Shown: in pieces, positions 18,565-28,846 of the stretch
Layout: each line of letters starts with the position of its first letter
Position numbering within the stretch: position 1 is the first letter of the stretch
Source of the DNA: Oculatella sp. LEGE 06141
GTDB lineage: Bacteria > Cyanobacteriota > Cyanobacteriia > Elainellales > Elainellaceae
Assembly (NCBI RefSeq): GCF_015207605.1
Contig: NZ_JADEWO010000031.1
Location: 21,163 to 85,162 of the forward strand
Length of the DNA: 64,000 nt
Direction: 5' to 3'
The notes under the pieces: generated by a model
The model's input: only the letters and a program-made list of their open reading frames with translations
What the model was told of the DNA's origin: nothing
The model's database searches: none
Position numbers and translations under genes: made by a program

Positions 18565-19047
18565 TCATTGAGCCACTTCTACAACGACAGGCAGCCCCTC
18601 TTGATCCACAGGTTGATTGAACAGCACCATCGTTGTCGTGGCGTTACATTCAAACCCAATGCGCTCGTAAAATTTCTGCTGATGGGTGGTCATTAAATAC
18701 ACCCGTTCTACTCGGTTAACGTGGGGGTGCATCAGCACGCTTTCCACGAGCTTGCGTCCCAACCCCGCTCCTTGATAGTCCGGGTGAACAACCACATCCC
18801 AAATCGTTGCACGGTAAATCCCGTCCGATGTTGCCCGCGCAAACCCAATCAGGCGATCGCCATCCCAGACGCTTACAATAGGCTTGCTGTGAGCCAGCGC
18901 GATCGCCCAATCTTCGGGTCGGCGATCGCCCGCCCAAAATGCAGCCGCTTGAAACAACGCCTGAAGCTGATCAAGATCAAAAGGTCGGGAACAACTGCCC
19001 TCGCTTGCTCCTTCATGGATATGAAACTGAATGTGGCGGTAATCCAT
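18565..19047 (-). CDS. GNAT family N-acetyltransferase
   Basis: A 160-residue single-domain acetyltransferase. The strand DVVVHPDYQGAGLGRKLV carries the acetyl-CoA loop Q-G-A-G-L-G, and YERIGFE matches the final conserved block. The N-terminal region (about residues 1-50) is longer than the minimal fold. The substrate (protein N-terminus, amine or antibiotic) is not indicated. The start is the ATG at 19047. It converges with radA and has no operon partner. Confidence 0.9.
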   Translation of the reverse strand: MDYRHIQFHIHEGASEGSCSRPFDLDQLQALFQAAAFWAGDRRPEDWAIALAHSKPIVSVWDGDRLIGFARATSDGIYRATIWDVVVHPDYQGAGLGRKLVESVLMHPHVNRVERVYLMTTHQQKFYERIGFECNATTTMVLFNQPVDQEGLPVVVEVAQ

Positions 19048-19257
19048 TTTTTATCGGCTTCCCTTTTCTAATAGAAAACGCGATGCAACAAGTAGCTTTG
19101 CTGATTCCATCTTCCTGGTGACGAAAAACGGACTTAAATCAATGTACAAGCTTCAATTTCCCAGGATAATTCCTATTTTTTAATTTGAGCGACCGGAAGC
19201 GCTCAAGTATTGAACTCATGACATCCGTGGCGCAACAAGCCACAAACCTGTTGAATT

Positions 19258-19830
19258 ATGATGCACCTTCTGAAGCAACTCTGGTATTCAAACACTCGCC
19301 CTGCGCCTAACCGCTTGCCGTTACGTCACGCTCGGCATCGGCGCTCTCCAGTCATCCTGGTTCTGCTGATTTTGTTGTGGAGTGTCAGTTTGGGGTTGGG
19401 AGTTGCTTGGGCAACCGACTCTAGCGAGATCGGGACGGTTGACCCGGTACCCCAACGCTACCAGTTAGGACAGGAACTGTACCTTGAAAACTGTGCAACC
19501 TGCCATGTGGGTGTTCCTCCCGCTGTTTTACCGTCTGAAACCTGGCGACAGCTTTTAGAAGACCCAACCCAGCACTACAGCACCCGGTTGCCCCCTATTG
19601 TTGACCCACCGCGTTTGCTGATGTGGGACTATCTCCGCACCTTTTCTCGTCCGACTCCCGCAGAGGAACCCGTGCCCTATCGGGTCAACGACTCTCGCTA
19701 CTTCAAAGCGCTTCATCCTAAAGTAGACTTACCCCGACCTGTACGGCTAGACAGTTGCGTCTCCTGCCATCCTGGCGCTTCGCAGTTCAACTACCGTCGT
19801 CTGTCGCCGGAGTGGGAAACCGTACCTTAA
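19258..19830 (+). CDS. Dihaem cytochrome c, membrane-anchored or exported
   Basis: A 190-residue protein with a basic N-terminus, a hydrophobic segment at about residues 31-48 (VILVLLILLWSVSLGLGV) ending near AWA, and two c-type haem sites, CATCH and CVSCH, about 90 residues apart. Spacing and Pro-rich intervening sequence resemble a conserved cyanobacterial dihaem cytochrome of unknown role and not cytochrome c6 or c550. It should face the periplasm or thylakoid lumen. Two adjacent ATG codons allow 190 or 189 residues. Redox partner unknown. Confidence 0.8.
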   Translation: MMHLLKQLWYSNTRPAPNRLPLRHARHRRSPVILVLLILLWSVSLGLGVAWATDSSEIGTVDPVPQRYQLGQELYLENCATCHVGVPPAVLPSETWRQLLEDPTQHYSTRLPPIVDPPRLLMWDYLRTFSRPTPAEEPVPYRVNDSRYFKALHPKVDLPRPVRLDSCVSCHPGASQFNYRRLSPEWETVP

Positions 19831-20169
19831 ATGGTTAAACCTGTAGCCATCTCATAACCAGTCACTTATAAATGGTGTAGTGCCCCTTTAAGCCAGAGAA
19901 ATTTCAGGCTACTGTCACTTTTAGGGGCGCTTTGGGTGTTCTGCTAGTCGGCAATCTCTACTTCTACGCCTGACAGCCCTCAACTCGTCTAAGTGATAGG
20001 ATTGAGTTACTTGAGCGATTTACTCAAGTTATGGTGTTTCATAGCGAATAAGCCAGATGTGTAGCGTCTCTCCTACATCTTCGACATCGATTTTTAGGCG
20101 ACTCTGCACATCCTAAAATTTGTTTTTATTCAAGTCCAAGTTTCTCGACCGTCATCTCTTTTTTCTGCC
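19831..20169. other. Intergenic region upstream of secA
   Basis: About 340 bp without a convincing gene. GCCCCT and AGGGGC flank a nested AGCC/GGCT pair at about 19883-19932, a possible end structure for the cytochrome gene. A second perfect inverted repeat, ACTTGAG (20009-20015) and CTCAAGT (20023-20029), lies 140 bp before secA. No clear promoter or ribosome binding site for secA was recognised. Confidence 0.4.
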
Positions 20170-22983
20170 ATGTTGAAGAATCTGCTGGGTGATCCCAACG
20201 CACGTAAGCTCAAGAAATACAAACCGGACGTTGTAGAAATCAATTTGCTTGAGGAAGAAATTCAGGCGTTGTCGGATCAGGAACTGACCGCCAAAACAGT
20301 GGAGTTCAAGCAGCGATTAGAAAAGGGAGAATCGCTCGACGATCTGCTGCCTGAAGCGTTTGCCGTCGTGCGGGAAGCAGGGAAGCGCGTTCTGGGGATG
20401 CGCCACTTTGACGTTCAGTTAATTGGCGGCATGGTATTGCACAACGGTCAAATTGCTGAAATGAAAACGGGGGAGGGAAAAACCCTGGTTTCCACCCTGC
20501 CTGCCTATTTGAATGCGCTAACGGGTAAAGGGGTTCACATCATTACCGTGAACGACTACCTGGCACGACGAGATGCAGAGTGGATGGGTCAGGTTCACCG
20601 TTTCTTAGGCTTGAGCGTGGGCTTAATTCAGCAGGGGATGAATCCGGCTGAACGCAAAAAGAATTACGACTGTGACATCACCTACGGCACGAATAGTGAA
20701 CTGGGGTTCGATTATCTGCGCGACAACATGGCAACGCAGATTCAAGATGTGGTGCAGCGACCGTTCAACTACTGTGTAATCGACGAAGTCGATTCGGTAT
20801 TGGTGGATGAAGCGCGAACTCCACTGATCATTTCAGGCCAAGTGGAGCGACCGAGTGAGAAGTACCTCAAAGCGGCGGAGGTAGCAGCAGCACTATCTCG
20901 CAAGGAAAACGAAGAAGCGGAAGGGCACTACGAAGTAGACGAGAAGGCTCAAAATGTCATCCTGGCTGACGAAGGCTTTATTGAGGCGGAACAGATCCTG
21001 GGTGTAACCGATCTGTTTGACCCAAAAGATCCCTGGGCGCACTACATCTTTAACGCCATCAAAGCAAAAGAGCTGTTTACCAAAGATGTCAGATATATTG
21101 TCCGCAATGACGAAATTGTGATTGTGGATGAGTTTACCGGTCGGGTAATGCCCGGTCGCCGCTGGAGTGACGGGTTGCACCAGGCGATCGAGGCCAAAGA
21201 ACGCGTCGAGATTCAGCCTGAAACGCAAACTCTGGCTACCATTACTTACCAAAACTTCTTCTTGATTTACCCGAAACTGGCGGGTATGACCGGAACGGCT
21301 AAAACTGAAGAAGCTGAATTTGAGAAGATTTACAACCTGGAAGTGACGATCGTTCCTACTAACCGTTCACCGCGTCGTCAAGACTTGTCGGATGTGGTGT
21401 ACAAAACAGAACTGGCTAAGTGGCGATCGATTGCTCAGGAATGTGCTGAAATGCACGAACTGGGTCGTCCGGTCTTGGTTGGAACCACCAGTGTTGAAAA
21501 ATCGGAAGTGCTGTCTCGCTTGTTGAACGAGTTGGGTGTGACCCATAACTTGCTCAACGCAAAACCAGAAAACGTAGAACGCGAATCAGAAATTATTGCT
21601 CAGGCGGGTCGTAAAGGCGCTGTAACGATCGCCACCAACATGGCGGGGCGAGGAACAGACATCATTTTGGGAGGAAATGCCGACTACATGGCACGTCTCA
21701 AAGTGCGGGAATATTTCATGCCTCGGATTGTGCAACCCGAAGATGAAGATACCTTTTCGGTGACCAAAGTAATGGGCGGTGGTGGTCGCGGTGGCGGTAA
21801 AGGGTTTACACCAGGTGACGGCAAGAAGGTGAAATCCTGGAAAGCGTCTCCCCAAATTTACCCAACCGATCTATCGCGGGAGTCCGAGCAGGTTCTTAAA
21901 GAAGCCGTTGATTTTGCAGTACGGCAGTATGGGGAACGATCGCTGCCCGAACTAGAAGCCGAAGATCGCGTTGCGATCGCGTCTGAAAAGGCACCCACGG
22001 CTGATCCGGTCATCATCAAGCTTCGAGAAGCCTACAATTCAATTCGGGCAGAATACGAGCGATTCACCCGTGCCGAGCATGAGGAAGTCGTTGGGCTGGG
22101 CGGTCTGCATGTGATTGGTACAGAACGCCATGAATCGCGCCGGATTGATAACCAGTTACGAGGCCGGTCTGGTCGCCAGGGTGACCCTGGTACTACCAAG
22201 TTCTTTCTCAGCCTGGAAGACAACCTGTTGCGGATTTTTGGAGGCGATCGCGTTGGTCGGCTGATGGAAATGTTCCGGGTAGAAGAAGACATGCCGATTG
22301 AGTCTGGCATGTTGACGCGATCGTTGGAAGGGGCACAGAAAAAGGTAGAAACCTACTACTACGATATTCGAAAGCAGGTTTTTGAGTATGACGAGGTGAT
22401 GAACAACCAGCGTCGTGCCATCTATGCTGAACGTCGTCGTGTTTTAGAAGGGCTAGACCTGAAGGAACAGGTGATCAGCTATGCTGAGCGCACGATGGAT
22501 GACATCGTCGATGCTTATATCAACCCCGAATTGCCCTCCGAAGAGTGGGAATTAGACAAGCTTGTCAGCAAGGTGAAAGAATTTGTGTATCTTCTGGCCG
22601 ATCTGGAACCCAATCAGCTTGAAGATCTTTCTATGGGCGAAATCAAAACCTTCTTACACGAGCAGGTACGGATTGCGTACGACATGAAGGAAGCTCAGGT
22701 TGAGCAAATTCAGCCCGGACTGATGCGTCAGGCAGAGCGGTTTTTCATCTTGCAGCAGATCGATACGCTGTGGCGAGAACACTTGCAGCAAATGGATGCT
22801 TTACGAGAGTCGGTTGGTCTGCGGGGTTATGGTCAAAAAGATCCGCTGATCGAATACAAGAGCGAAGGTTACGAACTGTTCCTCGACATGATGACCAACA
22901 TTCGCCGTAATGTTGTTTATTCGCTGTTCCAGTTCCAGCCGCAGCCGCAACCCGTCGTACAGACATCGTCAGAGATGGTGTAG
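20170..22983 (+). CDS. secA: Preprotein translocase ATPase SecA
   Basis: SecA drives post-translational export through SecYEG at the plasma and thylakoid membranes. The 937-residue protein has Walker A in MKTGEGKT, the DEAD-type box in [17 protein letters not shown], the motif NMAGRGTDI and the late motif [11 protein letters not shown] glycine-rich insert ([10 protein letters not shown] at about residues 535-545) follows in the second nucleotide domain; inserts in this area are seen in cyanobacterial and plastid SecA. The C-terminus ends in a Gln/Pro-rich tail without the cysteine-rich zinc/SecB-binding motif. The start is the ATG at 20170. Confidence 0.97.
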   Translation: MLKNLLGDPNARKLKKYKPDVVEINLLEEEIQALSDQELTAKTVEFKQRLEKGESLDDLLPEAFAVVREAGKRVLGMRHFDVQLIGGMVLHNGQIAEMKTGEGKTLVSTLPAYLNALTGKGVHIITVNDYLARRDAEWMGQVHRFLGLSVGLIQQGMNPAERKKNYDCDITYGTNSELGFDYLRDNMATQIQDVVQRPFNYCVIDEVDSVLVDEARTPLIISGQVERPSEKYLKAAEVAAALSRKENEEAEGHYEVDEKAQNVILADEGFIEAEQILGVTDLFDPKDPWAHYIFNAIKAKELFTKDVRYIVRNDEIVIVDEFTGRVMPGRRWSDGLHQAIEAKERVEIQPETQTLATITYQNFFLIYPKLAGMTGTAKTEEAEFEKIYNLEVTIVPTNRSPRRQDLSDVVYKTELAKWRSIAQECAEMHELGRPVLVGTTSVEKSEVLSRLLNELGVTHNLLNAKPENVERESEIIAQAGRKGAVTIATNMAGRGTDIILGGNADYMARLKVREYFMPRIVQPEDEDTFSVTKVMGGGGRGGGKGFTPGDGKKVKSWKASPQIYPTDLSRESEQVLKEAVDFAVRQYGERSLPELEAEDRVAIASEKAPTADPVIIKLREAYNSIRAEYERFTRAEHEEVVGLGGLHVIGTERHESRRIDNQLRGRSGRQGDPGTTKFFLSLEDNLLRIFGGDRVGRLMEMFRVEEDMPIESGMLTRSLEGAQKKVETYYYDIRKQVFEYDEVMNNQRRAIYAERRRVLEGLDLKEQVISYAERTMDDIVDAYINPELPSEEWELDKLVSKVKEFVYLLADLEPNQLEDLSMGEIKTFLHEQVRIAYDMKEAQVEQIQPGLMRQAERFFILQQIDTLWREHLQQMDALRESVGLRGYGQKDPLIEYKSEGYELFLDMMTNIRRNVVYSLFQFQPQPQPVVQTSSEMV

Positions 22984-23137
22984 CGGTTTGGCTGCAAGTA
23001 ACAGGCACTCATGCCGCTAAACGGGTCGCGAACGATTAATAGATTGACTGGGGGCGATCGCCGCACTGCTGAAAGGTATAGGGGCGATCGCTTTTGCGTG
23101 AAATCCCTGTTGCTATTAAGCTGTAGCATTGAAATAG

Positions 23138-23172
23138 AGCCAATTGGCTGAGAATAATTCCGCCAATTGGCT
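23138..23172. promoter_or_regulatory. Paired palindromes between secA and a small ORF
   Basis: GCCAATTGGCT occurs twice, at 23139-23149 and 23162-23172, 23 bp apart start to start. Each copy holds the palindrome GCCAATTGGC, and the first extends to a 12-bp perfect palindrome from 23138. The two copies can also pair with each other as an 11-bp RNA stem with a 13-base loop. Spacing of about two helical turns suits two dimers of a regulator bound on one face; a terminator for secA is the alternative, though no T tract follows immediately. Confidence 0.4.
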
Positions 23173-23231
23173 TAGTAGGATTTGAAGCCGTTTTTGTGAA
23201 TCCTAAGGAAAGATCTATCAGGGTTAGCACT

Positions 23232-23312
23232 ATGATTTCGATTGCCGTTCTTTTGCTATGTACGCTGAGTACGACTTACTTGCTGTTCAACTCTCGAATT
23301 CTGTCGGAATAA
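23232..23312 (+). CDS. Possible 26-residue single-span membrane peptide
   Basis: ATG at 23232 opens 26 codons encoding a hydrophobic N-terminal two-thirds (ISIAVLLLCTLSTTYLL) followed by a short polar end (NSRILSE). AGGG lies eight bases before the ATG. Size and layout recall the tiny subunits of cyanobacterial photosynthetic complexes, but it matches none that I remember (PetL, PetN, PsbM, PsbT, PsaM, Ycf12). It is 59 bp after the paired palindromes and converges with the multi-GAF gene. Chance is possible at this length. Confidence 0.35.
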   Translation: MISIAVLLLCTLSTTYLLFNSRILSE

Positions 23313-23333
23313 TGTGACGATTACACCAGAGAA

Positions 23334-26162
23334 TCACTCAAAGAACCCCGTTGCACTCCCCGTCTTGGTCTGGGATCTTTGAGTGATCGGTGTTCCTGCA
23401 GCAATGGGTAATACGAGTCGGCTGAGAACTCGACCATCTTCCAGCTTGTACAGGCTAAATTCTCCTCCAATTTGTTGCATCAAAAGCTGACAAATTGCTA
23501 AATGTAATCCCGGTGGCTGGTCTAATGTAGACGGTGCCAGCAGATCGTCTGGGCGACCGGTATTCAACTCCTCAATCAGGCGCGGTTCCATAACGCCATT
23601 ATCTGTAATAGACAGCTCTAACCACCGAGTATCGAGCGGGCGGCACCAGATATCTAATCGTCCACTTGCTGGCGATCGACGGCAGGCGGCTGTCAGCAAT
23701 TCGTAAAGAACCAGTTCAATTTTGATGACATCGCCACCAATATTGAGACTGTTGTCGTTGTGCACCTGGGACCAAAGCTGCCGTTGCTTGATCAAACTAT
23801 CCACCCGTTCAAGCGATCGCTTCAGCAAACTGGCTAGAGGAATCGTCTCGTATTCATTATGAAGCTGCCACTGCTCGTGTTTCAGTATTGGTGCCATGCC
23901 CGACAGCATATTGCCAAACTGCCGCAGAATTTGGTGGAACCGCATACTGGATACCGCATCTTTCTGATGGCTTACCTCATTCAAGCGCCGCACGCCGTTG
24001 CCCAAGGTGCGATAAATTTCTTCCAGCCGGGATTGCTTATACCAATTCAGTTGTTCTAGCTTCTTGCGTTGTTCTGTCAGGGCATCGGTCAACGAAAGAT
24101 AGCGACGACACCAGGCCAGTTGGCTAGCCAATGTACCAAAGGCGTTAAGCTGACGTTCGACCCAGCACCGCCCTAAATGGTCGGCAACCAGTACCACTCC
24201 GGTCGGTTCATGCTCCGGAGCCGTTCGCAGCGCCATCACTAAAATTTGGCCAATATCAGAACCGCTCAGCCATTGCCGCGTTTCCGGAGAAATCGCATCA
24301 ATGCTGACAGGCAACAAACCATCTGCCTGTAAAGCCGATTGAATCAACACATCGGTGTAGATGGGAATGGTGATGTCAGAAGTTACCCCAAACTGTTTTT
24401 TGGAGAACACAGGCGTTTCCAACCGGGCTGTTTTTCGACCGGGTTGCCAGGTGATGAGGGTTGCTAAAGGCACCTGCAATACTTGAGCAATATGCTGCAT
24501 AGCCGATCGCTGTAGCCGTTCCAGGTCGTGGGTTTGCTGCATGGTGGTCAGCCCCCACTGAATGGTTTGATGCACCTTATGCTGCTGGTCGTTCTCTCTC
24601 TGGAGATGCCACTGATGCAAAATCAAGCCAACTTGCTGGCTCACCACGCGGAGGATATCTCGCTCGCTACGGTTCCAGGCACGAGTTGATTCCTGGCCAA
24701 TCACCAGAATGCCTTCTAAGGGGTGGTTGGTAGCCGTGCTGCACACTAGCAGCGATCGCACTCCCGCGTCCAGAAAGACCTGCCGCCAAGCCATGAGCTT
24801 GAGATCCTCTTCTAGATTCTCGATGCCAACGGCCTCTGTGCTGCGTTCTAGCATTTGCCAGTCAATTCCGTTCAGCTTTTCCAACGCCGTGGTAATAGGG
24901 CGGCGACCAGTCGGGTGCGTTTGATAGCAGATTTCAAATGCTTCTTGATCGTTGTTGTAGAGCAAGACCAAAAACCGCTCAGCCCGCAACCGCTGGCAGA
25001 TCTGCTGTGCACACTTCTTCAAGGTGTTATTCCAGTCATCCTCGCTGTAGATGGCTCGCGTGATCTCGGCGGTGAGGGATTGATCGAGTTTAATCTGCTG
25101 AACGGTTTCTTCCATCCGTTCTAGGGGTGCTGTTAAGGCCACCAGTTGGGCGGCACCTCGTACATAATTTTTCTCTTCTTCTGACCAGATCCGGGCTTCG
25201 CTCCCTTCAACCGCCAGAAACCCCAGCAGTTCGTTTTGAAACAGAACAGGAGCAGCTAGTAGCGATCGCGCTTGAATTTGTTGCATCAACCGTCCGGTGA
25301 TATCCGCCTTGAGAGAACTATGGGCTTCTCCAATGGATACCAGCTGATCAGCGGCAAGAGCCTGGTAAAAACTGCTCACCTCTTGCACGGCAATTCCAGA
25401 TGCAGGTGGGTTAGCTTCACCAACGCTTCCCGTTTTGTCTCGGTTGCCCAACCGCCGCCAAAAGTAGCGACGTTCCGCCTCAAACCAGTAGACGTTAGTA
25501 CGATCGGGGTTAATGAATCGGTGGGTTTCATCAATGATGGCTTCTAGCCGCTGCTTGAGGGTCGGAAGCGATCGCAGTTTAGACAGCAGCACTAAAAGCG
25601 GTTCGGCGGGTCGTTTGGTTTGTTGCCGTTGCCAGTCGCTCTCCAACTGATAAAGCGCTTCTGCTAAGGCTCCTAACAGCATCGACAAGCGCGCTTTTTC
25701 CTCAGAATGGGGTGATGTTCCCCAAAGCAGCGATCCCAGCAGCGTCACACCTAAACAGCGGTCTTTGTGCCGAATGGGGAAGATGATAGTGCCCTGAATC
25801 TGATGTTTTTGGGCGGCTCTGCGCCATTCTCCGGCTCTACTTTCTTCGCGCAGGTCTGGCACCCCAATTGGACGTTGCTGAATCACAACTTGCTCTAGCA
25901 AGTCACCCGGGTTGAGGGTGAAGCGCTGCTTCAGAAAAATTGCATCTCCACTGGGAGCCACTCCGCCCTTGCCCGCCAGTCGATGCTCGACGCGATCGTA
26001 TAACCCAATCCAGATCAGGGCATAGTTAAACTCGACCTGTAGATATTGAAGCGTAATCTCGATTAACGCATCTGAATTTTCCTCTTCCCGCAAGGCTTGA
26101 AGAGTGCGTCCCAAGGCAACCAATTGTTTTTCATAGGTTGATGGTTCTTTTTGCGAACCCAT
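23334..26162 (-). CDS. Multi-GAF sensor protein with degenerate histidine-kinase ATPase domain
   Basis: A 942-residue soluble protein with about four tandem GAF-like domains (roughly residues 30-180, 205-350, 370-515 and 535-690), a helical linker, and a C-terminal HATPase-like region (about 790-915). No cysteine/His chromophore pocket of the phytochrome or CBCR kind stands out. The kinase part is degenerate: there is no H-E-x-R-x-P H-box, the N-box reads ELLTAACRRSP with Ala where the Mg-binding Asn should be, the G1 box is DNGVM, and the G2 is PPGLHLAI. It is probably a ligand-sensing pseudokinase or scaffold; the signal is unknown. The start is the ATG at 26162. Confidence 0.85.
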   Translation of the reverse strand: MGSQKEPSTYEKQLVALGRTLQALREEENSDALIEITLQYLQVEFNYALIWIGLYDRVEHRLAGKGGVAPSGDAIFLKQRFTLNPGDLLEQVVIQQRPIGVPDLREESRAGEWRRAAQKHQIQGTIIFPIRHKDRCLGVTLLGSLLWGTSPHSEEKARLSMLLGALAEALYQLESDWQRQQTKRPAEPLLVLLSKLRSLPTLKQRLEAIIDETHRFINPDRTNVYWFEAERRYFWRRLGNRDKTGSVGEANPPASGIAVQEVSSFYQALAADQLVSIGEAHSSLKADITGRLMQQIQARSLLAAPVLFQNELLGFLAVEGSEARIWSEEEKNYVRGAAQLVALTAPLERMEETVQQIKLDQSLTAEITRAIYSEDDWNNTLKKCAQQICQRLRAERFLVLLYNNDQEAFEICYQTHPTGRRPITTALEKLNGIDWQMLERSTEAVGIENLEEDLKLMAWRQVFLDAGVRSLLVCSTATNHPLEGILVIGQESTRAWNRSERDILRVVSQQVGLILHQWHLQRENDQQHKVHQTIQWGLTTMQQTHDLERLQRSAMQHIAQVLQVPLATLITWQPGRKTARLETPVFSKKQFGVTSDITIPIYTDVLIQSALQADGLLPVSIDAISPETRQWLSGSDIGQILVMALRTAPEHEPTGVVLVADHLGRCWVERQLNAFGTLASQLAWCRRYLSLTDALTEQRKKLEQLNWYKQSRLEEIYRTLGNGVRRLNEVSHQKDAVSSMRFHQILRQFGNMLSGMAPILKHEQWQLHNEYETIPLASLLKRSLERVDSLIKQRQLWSQVHNDNSLNIGGDVIKIELVLYELLTAACRRSPASGRLDIWCRPLDTRWLELSITDNGVMEPRLIEELNTGRPDDLLAPSTLDQPPGLHLAICQLLMQQIGGEFSLYKLEDGRVLSRLVLPIAAGTPITQRSQTKTGSATGFFE

Positions 26163-26594
26163 GCTGTTTAACTCCTATATGACACGGGTTGCCTATACAG
26201 CTCGTTGGGACAAACAAGTGCAGCTAGTTGGATCGGTTTCCCAAGAGGCATTTACACGGCTGAGCGTTTATCTGCTGAGTTTACTCTGCACCCTGATTTC
26301 ATGGAGTAGGCACCTGTTATCACAGTATCTGACGAAGAAAGGCCATTCGTCTGGTTCTGAATAGCAAGGCGGTTGCATTGCCATTCTTTGTGCTTCCCTT
26401 ACCCTAATGTATAGCCCCTGTTGGTTCTATTAAGAGGCTGTAGCGCTCTGTTAAACCAACCCATTTCACGCTTCGTTTTCTTCAGTGATACAGCACCCTT
26501 TTTTAGAGTGCCCCAGACGAGTCCACTCTATATATCTTTTTGACTCGGTTGGTAACGGTTTGCAATTTCGAGAATAATGGGGAGGAATGGTTGG
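26163..26594. other. Intergenic region between multi-GAF gene and pyrD
   Basis: About 430 bp. A 67-codon plus-strand frame (26161-26364) fills the upstream region of the divergent GAF gene and has no supporting features. TTGACT at 26540-26545 could be a -35 for pyrD, but the matching -10 is poor. Nothing else is recognised. Confidence 0.3.
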
Positions 26595-27770
26595 ATGACA
26601 CCGTTGGATATTTATCAAACTGCTGTGCGCCCTGTTTTATTTTCGGGATTGAAAGCCGATCCAGAGTTGCTGCATCAGCGATCGCTCCAAATGTTGAACT
26701 GGATGGATGCCCAGCGCGATCGCCCTCCAATTCGCTGGCTCCATCATCAGCTACAGCAGGCTTACTGTATTCAGCCTGTGGCCTTGCAGCAAACTCTGTG
26801 GGGCTTGTCGTTCAACAACCCAGTTGGATTGGCGGCTGGTTTCGATAAGGATGGTCTGGCGGTAGGGATGTGGCCCAATTTTGGCTTTGGCTTTGCTGAA
26901 CTGGGAACGGTAACCTTACATGCCCAACCGGGAAACCCAAAACCTCGACTGTTTAGGCTGCCCTCAGATCAGGCTGCCCTCAATCGTATGGGATTTAACA
27001 ATCAAGGAGCTGCCGCGCTGGCAGAGCGGTTGAGCCGCAGGCGGCTGACTGCGCCGTTTGCCGGCCAGACCTCGCAAAATGGATTGGTGGCTGGCTCTAT
27101 TCCAATTGGGATTAACCTGGGGAAGTCCAAGATTACGCCGTTAGAGATGGCCGCCGAAGATTATGTTGGCAGCTTTCGGCTACTAAAGGCGTTGGGAGAC
27201 TATTTTGTGGTCAATGTTTCATCCCCCAATACGCCCGGATTGCGATCGCTGCAAGCGGCGGATCAACTTGAACGTATCTTCATAGCACTGCAACAAGAGA
27301 ACGATGCCCAAAAACCGATCCTGGTGAAAATTGCGCCCGATCTGGAGTGGGATGCGATCGCGGCGGTGATCGATCTGGCTCAAGCGCATCGACTTGCTGG
27401 AATTATTGCAACCAATACCACGATTCGGCGGGACAATCTGATCACAAAGCAGATTGCGGCCACCGGAAACCCAGTCAGTGAAGAGGCGGGTGGCATTAGT
27501 GGTGCCCCTGTTCGGCAACGCGCCACCGAAATCATCCGTTTTATCTACCAAAAAACAGGAGGACAGCTACCCATTGTCGGGGTTGGCGGCATTTTTACAG
27601 CGCAGGATGCCTGGGAAAAGATTACAGCAGGTGCCAGCCTGATTCAGGTGTACACCGGTTGGATCTATGAAGGCCCCTGGATGGTACGACGAATTTTAGA
27701 AGGGTTATCACACCAATTAGAACAGCACGACTTAGCGACCATCGCAGACGCGGTTGGGCTAAGTGCTTAG
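26595..27770 (+). CDS. pyrD: Quinone-dependent dihydroorotate dehydrogenase (class 2)
   Basis: PyrD oxidises dihydroorotate to orotate in pyrimidine synthesis and passes electrons to membrane quinone. From the ATG at 26595, which has GGGGAGGA at correct spacing, the protein has 391 residues; the ATG at 26577 falls inside that ribosome binding site and is rejected. Class 2 features are the N-terminal amphipathic helix region (about residues 1-40), [15 protein letters not shown], the serine base in [11 protein letters not shown], and the FMN phosphate region VGVGGIF. DUF3531 follows by 32 bp. Confidence 0.95.
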   Translation: MTPLDIYQTAVRPVLFSGLKADPELLHQRSLQMLNWMDAQRDRPPIRWLHHQLQQAYCIQPVALQQTLWGLSFNNPVGLAAGFDKDGLAVGMWPNFGFGFAELGTVTLHAQPGNPKPRLFRLPSDQAALNRMGFNNQGAAALAERLSRRRLTAPFAGQTSQNGLVAGSIPIGINLGKSKITPLEMAAEDYVGSFRLLKALGDYFVVNVSSPNTPGLRSLQAADQLERIFIALQQENDAQKPILVKIAPDLEWDAIAAVIDLAQAHRLAGIIATNTTIRRDNLITKQIAATGNPVSEEAGGISGAPVRQRATEIIRFIYQKTGGQLPIVGVGGIFTAQDAWEKITAGASLIQVYTGWIYEGPWMVRRILEGLSHQLEQHDLATIADAVGLSA

Positions 27771-27802
27771 CCTTCTCAACGCAAGAGGAATTGAACAGGG
27801 TT

Positions 27803-28264
27803 ATGAAAGTAGAGTTTCGCGAGTGTGACTTTTTTGATTTATGGATGTGGCTGGAGTTTGAAACTACTCCAGCCTCCATGGAGCAGCAGTATCTTGAGGA
27901 GGTCTTCAACTCCTGGTTTTTCCTCGGCAAATTAGGTGGGTTTAATGCCGAAAACCTGCAAGTTCAAGACACTGGTTTGGATATCAGCTATCTCAACTAT
28001 GACGAAGACCAGGCTGAAAGCAGCTTCATGGCGCTGATGCACAACATGGCAGAGGTTGAGTACCAGGGCAACTGGGGGCGATGTTGGTTTGACCTGGGCA
28101 CTACAGATGCGATCGCCCTGGATGTGTTGATCAACGCCCTCAAGCAGTTCAGCAAGGACTACGTTCCAATCGTGAGGCTGATTATTGGCGGTGAAAATTC
28201 AGATTGGAAAATTCCAGGCAGCAAGCGTCCTTCGCTGGACGGAGGCGAAAACGAGCAAAATTAA
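27803..28264 (+). CDS. DUF3531 family protein
   Basis: The product has 153 residues from the ATG at 27803 (MKVEFRECDFFDLWMWLEF); a TTG at 27791 next to a better Shine-Dalgarno would add four residues. The family is conserved in cyanobacteria and plants with no known function. It is aromatic- and acidic-rich, has no signal peptide, and looks cytoplasmic; the charged tail after VRLIIGGENSDWKIPG appears disordered. It sits 32 bp after pyrD and 63 bp before a Nudix gene, so all three may share a transcript ending at the strong hairpin at 28786-28823. Confidence 0.85.
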   Translation: MKVEFRECDFFDLWMWLEFETTPASMEQQYLEEVFNSWFFLGKLGGFNAENLQVQDTGLDISYLNYDEDQAESSFMALMHNMAEVEYQGNWGRCWFDLGTTDAIALDVLINALKQFSKDYVPIVRLIIGGENSDWKIPGSKRPSLDGGENEQN

Positions 28265-28327
28265 CCAGTGTTCCATCGCTCAGCTATGGATATTTCAATA
28301 CCACAACCCTTAACCCAGCATTGACTG

Positions 28328-28768
28328 ATGAGAAAACCGGGTCATATTCGAGTGATAGCGTTAGGGCTGATTCGTGCGAACGATCGTATTTTTGTCTCTG
28401 AAGGATACGACTCAGTTAAACAGCAGCGCTTTTATCGCGCCTTGGGGGGCGGCGTTGATTTCGGAGAAACCAGCTTAGAGGCTCTTCAGCGCGAGTTTCA
28501 AGAAGAAGTGCAAGCCGAGCTGGTTAATATCAAATACCTGGGCTGTATTGAGAACATCTTTTCGTTTGAAGGACAACCCGGGCATGAGCTGATCCAACTC
28601 TATGAATGCGATTTTGCCGATCCTAAATTCTATGAGCTAGAGAGTTTGACGTTTAACGAGCGCGATCGCCCCCACAAAGCAATGTGGATTGAAGTCGAGC
28701 GGATTAGATCAGGAGATCTACGCCTCGTTCCAGAGTCGTTTCTGGATTACCTCAAACCCTCTGCTTGA
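28328..28768 (+). CDS. Nudix hydrolase
   Basis: This 146-residue pyrophosphohydrolase carries a near-canonical Nudix box: GGGVDFGETSLEALQREF, continuing QEEVQAEL (GX5EX7REUXEEXGU with Ala at the last Gly). The preceding strand RALGGGV and the following IENIFSFEG are typical of single-domain housecleaning enzymes. The substrate cannot be deduced. The start is the ATG at 28328. Confidence 0.9.
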   Translation: MRKPGHIRVIALGLIRANDRIFVSEGYDSVKQQRFYRALGGGVDFGETSLEALQREFQEEVQAELVNIKYLGCIENIFSFEGQPGHELIQLYECDFADPKFYELESLTFNERDRPHKAMWIEVERIRSGDLRLVPESFLDYLKPSA

Positions 28769-28785
28769 GGCCAGAAGGCCACATG

Positions 28786-28823
28786 ACAAGAGCCAAACCC
28801 TTTGAATGAAGTTTGGCTCTTGT
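28786..28823. terminator. Bidirectional terminator hairpin, nudix/ssb
   Basis: A perfect 13-bp inverted repeat, ACAAGAGCCAAAC (28786-28798) and GTTTGGCTCTTGT (28811-28823) with a 12-base loop, lies between two convergent genes. TGTTGTG follows on the plus strand and no long U run is seen, so it may work in part as a 3' stabiliser. Confidence 0.7.
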
Positions 28824-28846
28824 TGTGGATATCGGCAGTCGGTGTC

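Noticed and set aside
26161..26364. 67-codon plus-strand frame between the multi-GAF gene and pyrD
   Set aside because: It covers the upstream region of the divergent GAF gene, overlaps its start, has no ribosome binding site and no recognisable family features.
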